A DNA stretch of 64,000 nucleotides from assembly GCA_002492725.1 (NCBI GenBank), contig DLAF01000071.1:1-64000 (forward strand). The letters run 5' to 3'. The DNA comes from Lachnospiraceae bacterium UBA7054. Lineage in GTDB: Bacteria; Bacillota; Clostridia; Lachnospirales; Lachnospiraceae. Every line of letters begins with the position of its first letter. The first letter of the stretch is position 1. The position numbers were made by a program, and so were the translations under genes. Below the pieces are notes generated by a model. That model ran no database searches. It was not told the DNA's origin and saw nothing but the letters and a program-made list of their open reading frames with translations. Of this stretch, positions 33,798 to 42,660 are shown in pieces.

Positions 33798-34670
33798 TTA
33801 TTCCTTTACAGCGCCCATGGTCACGCCATGGATAAAGTATTTCTGCAGCCAAGGGTATACGCACAGAATCGGCACCGTTGAAAACATGACGATCGCCGCC
33901 TTTAAGGAGGCCGAGAGTCCCGGTGTGGAGAAACCTTCCTGTGTTGCAACTTCTACGGAATTAATATTGTTTATGATATTATACAATAAAAGCTGCAGCG
34001 GGTACAACTCTGTCTTCTTTACATACAACAGTGCATCCGAATAACCGTTCCAACGGCCTACCGCATAAAACAGCGCCAGAGTTGCCATAACCGGTTTGGA
34101 TAACGGTACATAAATCTTGATCAGGATTTGAATAAAGTTGGCACCGTCTATTTCCGCAGATTCCCGTAAGCTGTCGGGAATGCCGTAGAAAAAGCTCCTC
34201 ATAATGATCATATTATACACGCTGAGGCAGCTTGGAACAATCAACACCAGCGGATTATCCAAAAATCCCAGGCTCTGCATCAGCAGATAGTTGGGAATCG
34301 TACCTGCATTAAAAAACATGGTGATCGTAATAATAATATTGATCACGCCCCGGCCCTTCAGCTTATCGAAAATCAACGGATAAGCACAAAGGATCGTCAT
34401 AGTCAAAGAAACAAATGTACAGACTACCGTCAAAAATACGGTCCAGAAGAACGCCCGGATATACTTGGGATCGCTAAGTACCGTCTTATAAGCATCCACA
34501 TTAAAGCCCTTAGGCCAGAGTGTCACTGCATTTTTGATCAGATAATCCGTAGAGCTTAAGGATTTGGCGAGTAGGTTTATCATCGGCACAACGCAGATAA
34601 TACTGATCAGTACACAGATAATAACAAAAACCCAATCGCCGATTTTGGCAGAAGTTGACTTTACTTTCAT
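33798..34670 (-). CDS. Carbohydrate ABC permease (YtcP/LplC type)
   Basis: A 290-residue inner-membrane permease with six helices. The ATPase-contacting EAA loop reads ESAEIDGANFIQILIKIYVP. The start ATG shares one base with the stop of the upstream permease (TAATG), so the two are translated together. An alternative cytoplasmic start is not needed. It belongs with the solute-binding lipoprotein just downstream. Confidence 0.93.
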   Translation of the reverse strand: MKVKSTSAKIGDWVFVIICVLISIICVVPMINLLAKSLSSTDYLIKNAVTLWPKGFNVDAYKTVLSDPKYIRAFFWTVFLTVVCTFVSLTMTILCAYPLIFDKLKGRGVINIIITITMFFNAGTIPNYLLMQSLGFLDNPLVLIVPSCLSVYNMIIMRSFFYGIPDSLRESAEIDGANFIQILIKIYVPLSKPVMATLALFYAVGRWNGYSDALLYVKKTELYPLQLLLYNIINNINSVEVATQEGFSTPGLSASLKAAIVMFSTVPILCVYPWLQKYFIHGVTMGAVKE

Positions 34671-35623
34671 TACCAGATCCCCCTTTCTCCAAGCTTTCTG
34701 GACAGCCAGTTAGCCGTCAGCAAGAAGATGACGCCGACTACCGACTGGAACAGACCAACCGCAGTTGTCAGGGAGAACTGCAGGCCTTTAATACCGGTTC
34801 GATATACATAAGTAGAAATGACATCCGCCACGTTCATGACCAGATTGTTCTGGAATGCAAAAGGACGGTCGAAATTACTTCCTAAAATATTACCCAGATT
34901 CATGATCAGCAGAACTACGATAGTAGGCTTGATTCCCGGAAGGGTAATATGCCACATTTTGCTGAATCGCCCTGCGCCATCCACGGAAGCGGCCTCATAA
35001 AGCTCGGAGTTGATCCCCGCAATCGCCGCCAGATATACGATGGAACCCCAGCCGAAATTCTGCCAGACACCCACGCCGATATAGGTACCGATCCAGTGAG
35101 CGGCATCATTTAAAAATGGAATTGATGTACCGCCCAAACGCTCAATGAGCATATTTACCAGACCCTCGCCGGGGGCGAAAAGCTGTATTGCCAGACTGTA
35201 AATAATGACCCAGGAAAGAAAGTGCGGCATATAGGCAACTGTCTGAACGACCTTTTTGAAACGTTTGAAGCACAATTCGTTCAATATCAGCGCAAAGATG
35301 ATTGGCGCCGGGAAACCAATTACCAGATCCAGCAAATTCAACACTATCGTATTGCGCAGCGCACGACGGAAATCGTTATTTCCGAATGCCTTAATGAAGT
35401 ATTCAAAGCCGTGATTTTTGGCCCATGGCATTTCCCATACGCTTTGTACGATGCTGTATTTTTTAAACGCGATCTGAATATATATCATAGGGATATACTT
35501 AAAGATCAACAGATACAGCAAGGGCAGCGCAAGCAGGAAATATAGCTGCCAGTATCTTTTCCAATACGCTCGGGTAACCCCCTTCTTTTTAACGGCCGGT
35601 TTACTTGTTTTCGCCTTAGCCAT
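34670..35623 (-). CDS. Carbohydrate ABC permease (LplB/YteP type)
   Basis: A 317-residue permease, first gene of the operon. A basic N-terminus (KTSKPAVKKKGVTRAYWKRY) precedes the first helix, and the EAA loop is EAASVDGAGRFSKMWHITLP. The frame is open from 35665, but the ATG at 35623 has GGGAGG ten bases upstream and is preferred. A -10-like TATAAT on the minus strand (35812-35807) lies ~185 bases upstream without a good -35, suggesting activator dependence. No dedicated regulator is adjacent. Confidence 0.92.
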   Translation of the reverse strand: MAKAKTSKPAVKKKGVTRAYWKRYWQLYFLLALPLLYLLIFKYIPMIYIQIAFKKYSIVQSVWEMPWAKNHGFEYFIKAFGNNDFRRALRNTIVLNLLDLVIGFPAPIIFALILNELCFKRFKKVVQTVAYMPHFLSWVIIYSLAIQLFAPGEGLVNMLIERLGGTSIPFLNDAAHWIGTYIGVGVWQNFGWGSIVYLAAIAGINSELYEAASVDGAGRFSKMWHITLPGIKPTIVVLLIMNLGNILGSNFDRPFAFQNNLVMNVADVISTYVYRTGIKGLQFSLTTAVGLFQSVVGVIFLLTANWLSRKLGERGIW

Positions 35624-35665
35624 CGCTTCGACACCTCCCATAATTCTTCTCTGTTTTTTGCTCAT

Positions 35666-36346
35666 TCCCCCGCGGACGTTTGGCGGAATCCTTTACATTT
35701 TTCTTCGTGTTCTAAGACTCCTGCCACTTCACAAAATGCTTCATTCCACCAATTTTGCACACTTTTTTCCCTGAATATCTGACAAGTTCGCTAATCGTTT
35801 TCCCTTATTATATACTATTTGGTTGGCGATTTATATACTTTTTTTATATTTCTTTATAAATTTATTACAACTTGCCAGGTGGTGCAGCTTTTGTCGCCGC
35901 ATGGCAGCTTTTTAAAGCTGACCGGCACGCGGTCTTCGCGAAAAGCGTTCAGATGAGGACATCGAGGCGCTTGCGCCGGATTGGGGCATTGAAATCTTTC
36001 AGAGTGCAATAAAGAAGACGGGGCCTTTCGGCTCCGTCTTCCTGTGTGAGAAGGATAGAAATGTTGGGTTCAATATATGTCAACAGCCGCATGTTGCGGA
36101 CTGTTATGGTTAGTCGAAGCCGGTCGATACCTGTCAGCACCGGCGGCTTCATTGAAAATACCGGCATTGTAGTTTCACCGCAATAAACTATGTGAAGTAC
36201 TTCTCACACTGTCTGTCCTGAACTACAATTACATCATACAGACAATTTGTGAATGGGGTGTGTCAAAATTAGAAAGAAATACGAAAGAAATTATAAACTA
36301 AATTTTATAATTAGTACTTTCGGGTGGGAAAATGCGTGCAAAAAGG
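35666..36346. other. Long intergenic region without a clear gene
   Basis: About 680 bases between the leftward sugar-import operon and rightward fabT. The left part is the AT-rich promoter region of the importer (minus-strand TATAAT at 35812-35807). The middle has a GC-richer stretch with a hairpin at 36014-36041 and a few short frames without start or ribosome site, which may be decayed coding sequence. I recognise no gene. Confidence 0.6.
36014..36041 (-). terminator. Hairpin with U-rich run on the minus strand
   Basis: GAAGACGGGGCC pairs with GGCTCCGTCTTC (one G-U) across TTTC; TTTATTGC follows on the minus strand. The gene it would terminate is not visible, so it may be a remnant. Confidence 0.6.
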
Positions 36347-36376
36347 TTTGACATTCAAAATATCTTCTGCTAAACT
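36347..36376 (+). promoter_or_regulatory. fabT promoter with embedded FabT box
   Basis: TTGACA (36348-36353), a 17-base spacer and TAAACT (36371-36376). The -35 element is inside TTTGA-CAT-TCAAA (36347-36359), which matches the FabT operator pattern (TTTGA-N3-TCAAA). Autorepression is expected. Confidence 0.75.
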
Positions 36377-36407
36377 GTGGTAAGATTAAAAAATCCTATA
36401 TGAGAGA

Positions 36408-36857
36408 ATGGATGAAATCATGGATATCAACAATACATTGAACGAAGTGCTCGTCAAGCTGTTTCGGGATATCAATACTTTGGAGGAGCGGGCGATCCGC
36501 ACGGAGGAGTATCAGGATGTGACGGCAAACGATATGCATGTGATGGAAGCCATCGGTCCGGAAGGCACCAAAAATATGACCAGGGTGGCCAGAGAGCTGG
36601 AAGTCACGACGGGGACACTGACCATATCGGTCAACAGCCTTGTGAAGAAAGGATACGTGGACAGGAGCCGCAGCGAGGAAGACAGGCGAGTGGTGCTGGT
36701 ATCCCTCTCCGGCAAGGGGAAAAAGGCGTACCTCCATCATCAGAAATTTCATCAGGACATGATCGAGGCAGTCTTAAAGGAGCTTACCGGGGAGGAACAG
36801 CGGGTGTTGGAGCAGGCGCTTAGGAAGCTCACCTGTTTTTTCCGGGCACAAAGTTAG
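36408..36857 (+). CDS. fabT: FabT-like MarR-family regulator of fatty-acid synthesis
   Basis: A 149-residue MarR protein with the FabT pattern throughout: NTLNEVLVKLFRDINTLEER, TANDMHVMEAIG, recognition helix EVTTGTLTISVNSLVKKGYV, wing RSRSEEDRRVVLVSLS, then HHQKFHQDMIEAVLKELTGEE. FabT represses fab genes when bound to acyl-ACP. It is normally first in the fab operon; here it stands alone, followed by a convergent gene that overlaps it by 29 bases. The homologue N-terminus suggests the ATG at 36420 as an alternative start; both have weak ribosome sites. Confidence 0.85.
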   Translation: MDEIMDINNTLNEVLVKLFRDINTLEERAIRTEEYQDVTANDMHVMEAIGPEGTKNMTRVARELEVTTGTLTISVNSLVKKGYVDRSRSEEDRRVVLVSLSGKGKKAYLHHQKFHQDMIEAVLKELTGEEQRVLEQALRKLTCFFRAQS

Positions 36858-38694
36858 CCAGTCTTTTTGCCAGCGTGCGGTAGTCTGCAGGGCCGTTCTG
36901 GAGTAGGAAGGAATGAAAACGGTATAAGAAATCTGTATTGTCGTATGTGGCGTGCAGCTTCTCGGTGTCGGACCACAGAACAGCTGCCTGTCTCTTTAAT
37001 TCTAAAATTTCCAAATATCCCAGATAGTATTTCGGATAATTGCAGGGTTCTTCTGCGATATAGGTATAAAGGGAGGTAAGTGCGTCACCGTCACTTAGGC
37101 CGAGCCCCCGGCAGAGTGCCCCGACTTCCTCCAGAGAAAGGCCGTCGTAGTGGATCGCCACATCCAGGAGGGAGTACAGGCCCAGCCGAAACTGTCTGTC
37201 AAGACGGCAGAGCTGGTAGTAGAGGGCTGCCTCCGGATGCTTGCGCACAGCCAGGGCGGTCGCTTGGTCGTAGGAGGCAAGTTCCACGTACATAGCCCAT
37301 CCTTCCACATAGCCGCCGTAATAAAGGACGCTGCCCAGGGGAAGTCCCCCTTCCTGTTCCTGAAAACGCTTGCTGTAAACGGTCTGATAGAGATGACCGG
37401 GGTAGCCCTCGTGCGCCAGCGTGGTGTAGAGAGAAAGATCGCCTTCGGTATCTTTTGGATTGAGGCAGATCAGGTTTTCGCAGATATTGTCTATGGGTGG
37501 TGTCATGTAAAAGGCGGGTGCGCTGTAGGCGGCAAGGCTTTCGTCTATATATTTGATCGTGGAGTGGATGGGCGCGTTATCCCGGCCTTTCGGAATGGCC
37601 GGATAGCTTGTGCCGATCTCCTTCCGCAGGTCACTTAAAACTTCTTCCGGTGTCATTTCCGGCAGAAGAGAAGGGTTTTGTGCGATCATCGTCTGCAGGG
37701 CAGGGTTTTGTCTGAGGATTGCTACCAGAGATTCGTAGTTGAACCGTAAATCTTCCGCCAGAAGGCGCTTGATCTCCGAGATGTCGCGGTAGGAACCGGT
37801 GCGCAGCCGCAAAAGAGCCAGATAATAGTCCCGTCCGTTTTCTTTCCCTGCCAGGCCGCTAAGCTTGCCGCCCTGTCCCTTGAGGAGTGTGAGCGCGTCT
37901 GCAAGGCGGTCGTAGGCAGGAACGACCACGGTGGTCAATAGCCGCTGATGCTGCGTCTCGTAGGAAGAAGCTGCCGCGGAAGTCAGAATGCCTTGATCAA
38001 CCAGGCGTTTCAGCCGATCTGCAAAGGTGGTCTCCAGAAAATGGGAGCCCTCCTCCAGAGCATCGGTGTCAAGAAGGGCGCCGCACTGGGCGATCATGCG
38101 GTCAGCGGTCGTATCGGACATAAAGAGGCCCGCGGCGGCCTTTTCCTGTTCGTAGAGGATGAGACCGTCAAAGTAGGCAGGGATTTGTTCGAGGATGCCA
38201 AGATAATTTTCTATGTCCGAGACATCGTCCAGGCGGTATTCCGCAAACAGGATAGGGAGTTCGGAAGGCACGCCCGAGGACGGGGAGAGAGGCTCCGAAA
38301 AGTAAGGGTAAGCGGCGACGCCTGCCGCAGCCGTCAGATAGCTGTCAAGCAGTTCGTACAAGCGACGGTTGTTTTCCTGAAGTGCATTCGGATTGATACG
38401 GGCAAGCGTTTCCCTCGCACGGGAAATCGCATAGATCTCCTCGGCAGCGCTGCCGGCCTGATAGACGGGAAGTAAGAGAGATGATTCGTCGATGCCATAG
38501 GCAGCAGGATCGTCTATCGTATAGTGCAGATGAATTGGGTTTGCCTGCACCTCTTCCAAAAAGAAATTTTGGGCAAACGCACGAAACCGCGCATCCTGAT
38601 GTGTCTTGTCATACAGATGCAGGGTGAAGATGCTTATGAGGGCAAGGAGAGTCAAAAAAAGACTCAATTGTTTAAAGGAAAGGGAACGTTTCAA
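36829..38694 (-). CDS. DUF885-family putative metallopeptidase
   Basis: A 621-residue protein. A single N-terminal hydrophobic segment (LSLFLTLLALISIFTLHLY) suggests membrane anchoring with an outward catalytic domain. The family motif HEGYPGHLYQ near the middle of the second half is a zinc-peptidase-like HExxxxH arrangement. The C-terminal region carries the conserved GYVEGWAMYVE and LDVAIHYDGLSLEE stretches. DUF885 proteins include predicted dipeptidases of unknown substrate. The gene end overlaps fabT on the other strand by 29 bases. Confidence 0.85.
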   Translation of the reverse strand: MKRSLSFKQLSLFLTLLALISIFTLHLYDKTHQDARFRAFAQNFFLEEVQANPIHLHYTIDDPAAYGIDESSLLLPVYQAGSAAEEIYAISRARETLARINPNALQENNRRLYELLDSYLTAAAGVAAYPYFSEPLSPSSGVPSELPILFAEYRLDDVSDIENYLGILEQIPAYFDGLILYEQEKAAAGLFMSDTTADRMIAQCGALLDTDALEEGSHFLETTFADRLKRLVDQGILTSAAASSYETQHQRLLTTVVVPAYDRLADALTLLKGQGGKLSGLAGKENGRDYYLALLRLRTGSYRDISEIKRLLAEDLRFNYESLVAILRQNPALQTMIAQNPSLLPEMTPEEVLSDLRKEIGTSYPAIPKGRDNAPIHSTIKYIDESLAAYSAPAFYMTPPIDNICENLICLNPKDTEGDLSLYTTLAHEGYPGHLYQTVYSKRFQEQEGGLPLGSVLYYGGYVEGWAMYVELASYDQATALAVRKHPEAALYYQLCRLDRQFRLGLYSLLDVAIHYDGLSLEEVGALCRGLGLSDGDALTSLYTYIAEEPCNYPKYYLGYLEILELKRQAAVLWSDTEKLHATYDNTDFLYRFHSFLLQNGPADYRTLAKRLANFVPGKNR

Positions 38695-38749
38695 GGGGAC
38701 ACCCGCGAGAATTGATTTGTAACACTATATGCCAAAAGAGGCAAAAGAA

Positions 38750-38784
38750 TGACAGGGGCTCTGATTCCATCAGAGCTCCTGTCA
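38750..38784 (-). terminator. Terminator of the GGDEF gene
   Basis: TGACAGGGGCTCTGAT pairs with ATCAGAGCTCCTGTCA (one mismatch) across TCC. The stem includes the stop codon of the GGDEF gene, and TTCTTTTGCC follows on that strand. Confidence 0.8.
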
Positions 38785-39870
38785 GAAAACGATTCGGTCG
38801 CGTCCGCCCTCTTTGCCAAGGTAAAGTTTTTCATCGGCTTCCTTCAAGAGCGTTGTGATGTCACTGTGATAGTCGTATTCCACCAGCCCATAGGTGAGGG
38901 TGACGGAAAAGGTTTCCGAGCCGCCGTCGAAGACAATCTCCTTAATTTTTTGTCTAAGTGTTTCCAGAGCGATGATGGTCTCGTCTCCGTTTAAGCGTGG
39001 GAAGATCAGCAGAAATTCTTCGCCGCCCCAGCGGGAAATAAACGTGTCGGGTGGCAGCCTTTTCTGGAAAGTCTCCGAGATTTTTTTCAGTACCACATCG
39101 CCGATGTCGTGGCCGTAGGTGTCGTTTACCCGTTTAAAAAAGTCAATATCACAAAGGCAGATGCTGATCTGGGTATTCGGGGTCTCCAGCAGATTTTCCA
39201 GATATTCCATAGTGCGGCGGCGGTTGTAGAGTCCCGTCAGGGTATCCGTGTTAGCCTGCTTCATCAACTTTCTGTTATATTCGATCAGTTTTCCTTCCAT
39301 CTCCTGCGTGGTGGTGCTGAACAGATAGGCAATCAGCCCGAACGACAAAAAGATAAAAAAGGAGTTTGCAATTTGCATGATGCTGCTCAGTTCCGGATCC
39401 AGGCTTACCACAGGGTCATTGATCTTGCAGTAAAAATACAGGATCAGCCGCAGGGCAAACAGGAATAGCGCAAAGAGAAGCTTGGCAGCCTCATGTTTGT
39501 ATTTCGAAAAGAAAACAAAAACCAAAAGCACTGCCAGAAAATGCTGTATGCCGATATGCCAACCCAGATAATAGACGTTTATGGCCGTAAAAATCAGGAT
39601 ACAGACGTTCAGGATGCAATAAGAACTAAAGGTACTGCAGCGATAAGACAGCACAAAGGCTGTCAAAAACATCACCAGCGACAGCAGGGCCATGATCAGA
39701 CTGCCGACATGTCCCGTAAAGGAAGTCAGAATACAGCATACAAACGAATGCGCCAGCATGGTGAGTGAAAGAAGTCTGACGACGACGATCAATTTGGTAG
39801 ATTCATTCTGCTTTCCGGTGTCCCGGCAGATATTCTCATAGATGGTAGAGAAGATTGAATTTTCTTTCAT
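38782..39870 (-). CDS. Membrane diguanylate cyclase (GGDEF)
   Basis: A 362-residue protein. About six hydrophobic segments (residues 30-195) are followed by a coiled linker and a GGDEF domain starting at DTLTGLYNRRRTMEYL. The active-site signature is SRWGGEEFLLIFP, so c-di-GMP synthesis is likely. The RxxD inhibitory site five residues before GGEEF is not present (LPPDTFISRW), so product inhibition by that site is unlikely. I take the ATG at 39870; the frame opens at 39969. Confidence 0.9.
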   Translation of the reverse strand: MKENSIFSTIYENICRDTGKQNESTKLIVVVRLLSLTMLAHSFVCCILTSFTGHVGSLIMALLSLVMFLTAFVLSYRCSTFSSYCILNVCILIFTAINVYYLGWHIGIQHFLAVLLVFVFFSKYKHEAAKLLFALFLFALRLILYFYCKINDPVVSLDPELSSIMQIANSFFIFLSFGLIAYLFSTTTQEMEGKLIEYNRKLMKQANTDTLTGLYNRRRTMEYLENLLETPNTQISICLCDIDFFKRVNDTYGHDIGDVVLKKISETFQKRLPPDTFISRWGGEEFLLIFPRLNGDETIIALETLRQKIKEIVFDGGSETFSVTLTYGLVEYDYHSDITTLLKEADEKLYLGKEGGRDRIVF

Positions 39871-40082
39871 CTGCGGCTCTTTCCTAAATCGTTTTCCAAT
39901 GACATTTTCTCTTTTGAGATTTTGGATCATACAAAAGAGTATATACATATCTATATTACACCTTTGCAAAAATTATTGCAAACAATATAGAAAAACTGTT
40001 TTCTATTTGTTTTCTATTTAAGAAATTTTGGTAGATAGGCAGATGGGAAGATGGTAGAATAGGAGGCAGAGGAGAAAGGCGA

Positions 40083-41570
40083 ATGCAGAAGGAAAAAGCA
40101 AAATCTTCCATAAAATTTAAACTGATCCTGCTTTCAGTGGTCGTAGCGCTTCCCTTTTTGACTATGGTCATCTATCTGATTTATGCGCTCCACAGCTATA
40201 GCGGTGCTTATGATGCCATTGTGAGCAATCTTACGGTGGCGAACAATTATAACCGGGACTTCAAAGAGGAGATGGACGAGAGCCTTTACAAGCTTGTGGT
40301 CGGTTCCGCCAGTTTTGAGACGATCGCAGACGATAAGAGTCTGCGGGATCCTTACGTGATGATCGGGGAGCTGCGGGGAGAGTTTGAAAAGCTTGCGCGT
40401 ATCACAACGGATGAGGAGAGCAGTACCTGGCTGCAGATTTTGATGCGCAATATCGACACGCTGGAAGACAGGGTGGATGATATCCGCACGAACCTGGCGA
40501 CGGAGGAGAGCTACGACGCCAATATCGAAATGCTGGATAACAATATCTATATTTTAACGGAGCTGATTCAGGACAATATTCAGTCCTATATCTATTATCA
40601 AACGCAGAGCATGGAACATTTGACGGAGCGCCTAAACGACAGAGTGCACGCCTTTACGATCTTCTGCGCGGCGCTGCTTGCCATGGTTTTGCTTCTGGTG
40701 GTGGCGCTGACGGTGATCATCGTGTCAGGCATCATCAAACCGATCAGAGAATTGTCCCGCGTAACGGAGAATGTTTCGCAGGGAGATTTTTCCGTTCGCG
40801 CCATCGTGTATACAGACGATGAGCTGGAGGCGCTTGCAGACAGCGTAAACAGCATGACGGAGAGTATTGAACGATTTGTGAGTAAGATTAAAGAGGACGA
40901 GCGCAAGATGCGCCATGCAGAGCTGCGGCTTTTGCAGGAACAGATCAATCCCCACTTTCTCTATAATACCCTGGACACCATTGTTTGGCTGATCGAGGGC
41001 GGCGACCCGGACAAGGCAGTAAACATGGTCATGTCGCTGTCGGATTTTTTCAGACTGGTCTTAAGTAAGGGTAGAGAATACATTACCATCCGTGAGGAGG
41101 AAATGCACATACGCAGTTATCTGGAGATTCAGCAGGTGCGTTATCGCGATATTTTGGAGTACGAGATCGACTTTGATCCCGCTCTCTACCAATATAGAAT
41201 TTTAAAGCTGACTCTGCAGCCGCTGGTAGAAAATTCTCTTTACCATGGCATTAAATATAAGCGAGCGAAGGGAAGTATCCGCGTGACGGGAAGGCTTTTG
41301 GAGGGACGGATCATACTCATGGTCACAGATGACGGCGTGGGGATGGAAGACGAGGAACTGGCCAATCTGATCAGTGAGATTGGAAAACCCTGCAAGGATA
41401 CGGGGAAGGGGTTTGGCCTTGCCAATGTTAATGAGCGCATCCGCATGAATTTTGGGACAGAGTATGGTATGACGATAAGCTCGGCGCCCGGGAAGGGTAC
41501 GACCGTCACGGTGACGATTCCGGCAGAACCTTATGAGCAGGAAGTTTCCCGGGAGGAGGTGACGGCATGA
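40083..41570 (+). CDS. YesM-type sensor histidine kinase
   Basis: A 495-residue kinase. Two membrane helices (about 13-36 and 190-217) enclose an extracellular sensor of about 150 residues, then HAMP and a His_kinase domain with LRLLQEQINPHFLYNTLDTI (His ~291). The ATPase boxes are LKLTLQPLVENSLYHGIKY, DDGVGM and KGFGLANVNERIR. It overlaps the next gene by four bases (ATGA). The following genes encode an anchored sugar-binding protein and a YesN-type regulator, making a three-component sugar-sensing system. Confidence 0.93.
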   Translation: MQKEKAKSSIKFKLILLSVVVALPFLTMVIYLIYALHSYSGAYDAIVSNLTVANNYNRDFKEEMDESLYKLVVGSASFETIADDKSLRDPYVMIGELRGEFEKLARITTDEESSTWLQILMRNIDTLEDRVDDIRTNLATEESYDANIEMLDNNIYILTELIQDNIQSYIYYQTQSMEHLTERLNDRVHAFTIFCAALLAMVLLLVVALTVIIVSGIIKPIRELSRVTENVSQGDFSVRAIVYTDDELEALADSVNSMTESIERFVSKIKEDERKMRHAELRLLQEQINPHFLYNTLDTIVWLIEGGDPDKAVNMVMSLSDFFRLVLSKGREYITIREEEMHIRSYLEIQQVRYRDILEYEIDFDPALYQYRILKLTLQPLVENSLYHGIKYKRAKGSIRVTGRLLEGRIILMVTDDGVGMEDEELANLISEIGKPCKDTGKGFGLANVNERIRMNFGTEYGMTISSAPGKGTTVTVTIPAEPYEQEVSREEVTA

Positions 41571-42619
41571 GAGAAAAGATCAGACGAAATCAGAATAGCA
41601 TCATCAACAGCATTGCTCTGCTTTTTTTGCCGCTGTTCCTGCTTTTGGTGGTGATCGTGGGCGGCAGATTTGAAATATTCGGAGATATTACGGAGGAGCC
41701 GGCGGTACAGGAGAAGGCGGACCAGATTGTGGTAGGCGTGTCTCAGCTTGGAAGCGAGTCGGGGTGGCGGACGGCGAACACGGAGTCCGTTCAGAATGCC
41801 TTTACCCAGAGAAACGGCTGCTTTCTGATCTACCACAACGCCAGACAGAAGCAGGAAAATCAGCTCAAGGCGATCCGCAGCTTTATTTCCCAGAGAGTGG
41901 ATTATATCATCTTTTCTCCTGTGGTGGAGACGGGCTGGGATACCGTACTGCAGGAGGCTGCAAAGGCGGGCATCCCCGTGATCCTGATGGACAGGCAGGT
42001 CGATGTGGAGGACGACAGCCTCTACGTGACCTGCGTGGGCAGTGATTTTGCACGGGAGGGGGAAGAGGCGGGCCGCTGGCTGGAGACGGAATTGATCAGG
42101 CGGGGGAGCGCGGCAGAGCCTGTCAATATCGTAATACTGCTTGGCACGGAGGGGTCTTCTGCCCGCATCGGCAGAACGGCGGGTTTTGCTTCGGTGGCTT
42201 CCAAACACAAAAACTGGAACATTTTGGAGCAGAAGGACGCGGAGTTTACGTCCACCAAGGGCAAGGAGGTCATGCGGAATTTCCTGCGCAAGTATGACGA
42301 CATCGACGTAGTGATTTCCCAAAATGATGATATGACGTTCGGCGCGATCGAGGCGATCCGGGAATCGGGCAGGAGTGTGGGTGTTGACGGCGATATTATC
42401 ATTGTCTCTTTTGACGCGGTGAAAAGTGCACTGGAAATGGTAAAAGAAGGCGTTATCAACGTGGATATCGAGTGTAACCCGAATCAGGGAGAGTACCTTT
42501 TGCGGGTCATTGACGACCTGGAGGCCGGAAGACCGGTGGAAAAGCAGTATTATGTGGAAGAAAATGTTTTTAAACAGGGGAATGTGACGGAAGAATTACT
42601 GCGGGAGAGGACATATTAG
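41567..42619 (+). CDS. Membrane-anchored sugar-binding sensor protein (YtfQ-like)
   Basis: A 350-residue periplasmic-binding-fold protein. A single N-terminal helix (NSIIINSIALLFLPLFLLL-like, residues 9-35) is kept, with no lipobox, so it stays membrane anchored. The binding fold is close to the YtfQ/RbsB group: GVSQLGSESGWRTANTESVQ, FSPVVETGWDTVLQEAAKAG, VISQNDDMTFGAIEAIRESG. The same key segments recur in the transporter-associated binding protein at 45838 (DPSESGYRTAND, DTAGWDTVLQDAQDAG, ENDDMAKGAVAALDAAG), so both probably bind the same furanose-type sugar. It probably signals ligand to the kinase. Confidence 0.87.
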   Translation: MREKIRRNQNSIINSIALLFLPLFLLLVVIVGGRFEIFGDITEEPAVQEKADQIVVGVSQLGSESGWRTANTESVQNAFTQRNGCFLIYHNARQKQENQLKAIRSFISQRVDYIIFSPVVETGWDTVLQEAAKAGIPVILMDRQVDVEDDSLYVTCVGSDFAREGEEAGRWLETELIRRGSAAEPVNIVILLGTEGSSARIGRTAGFASVASKHKNWNILEQKDAEFTSTKGKEVMRNFLRKYDDIDVVISQNDDMTFGAIEAIRESGRSVGVDGDIIIVSFDAVKSALEMVKEGVINVDIECNPNQGEYLLRVIDDLEAGRPVEKQYYVEENVFKQGNVTEELLRERTY

Positions 42620-42660
42620 ACGGATATGTTAAATAACACATGTTATAAGAGGGGCGCACG

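Noticed and set aside
36014..36041. Riboswitch upstream of fabT
   Set aside because: A single hairpin with U run on the opposite strand and no conserved aptamer elements. A terminator remnant is simpler.
35949..36167. 72-codon minus-strand frame in the long intergenic region
   Set aside because: No ribosome site and no recognisable fold. It crosses a strong hairpin.
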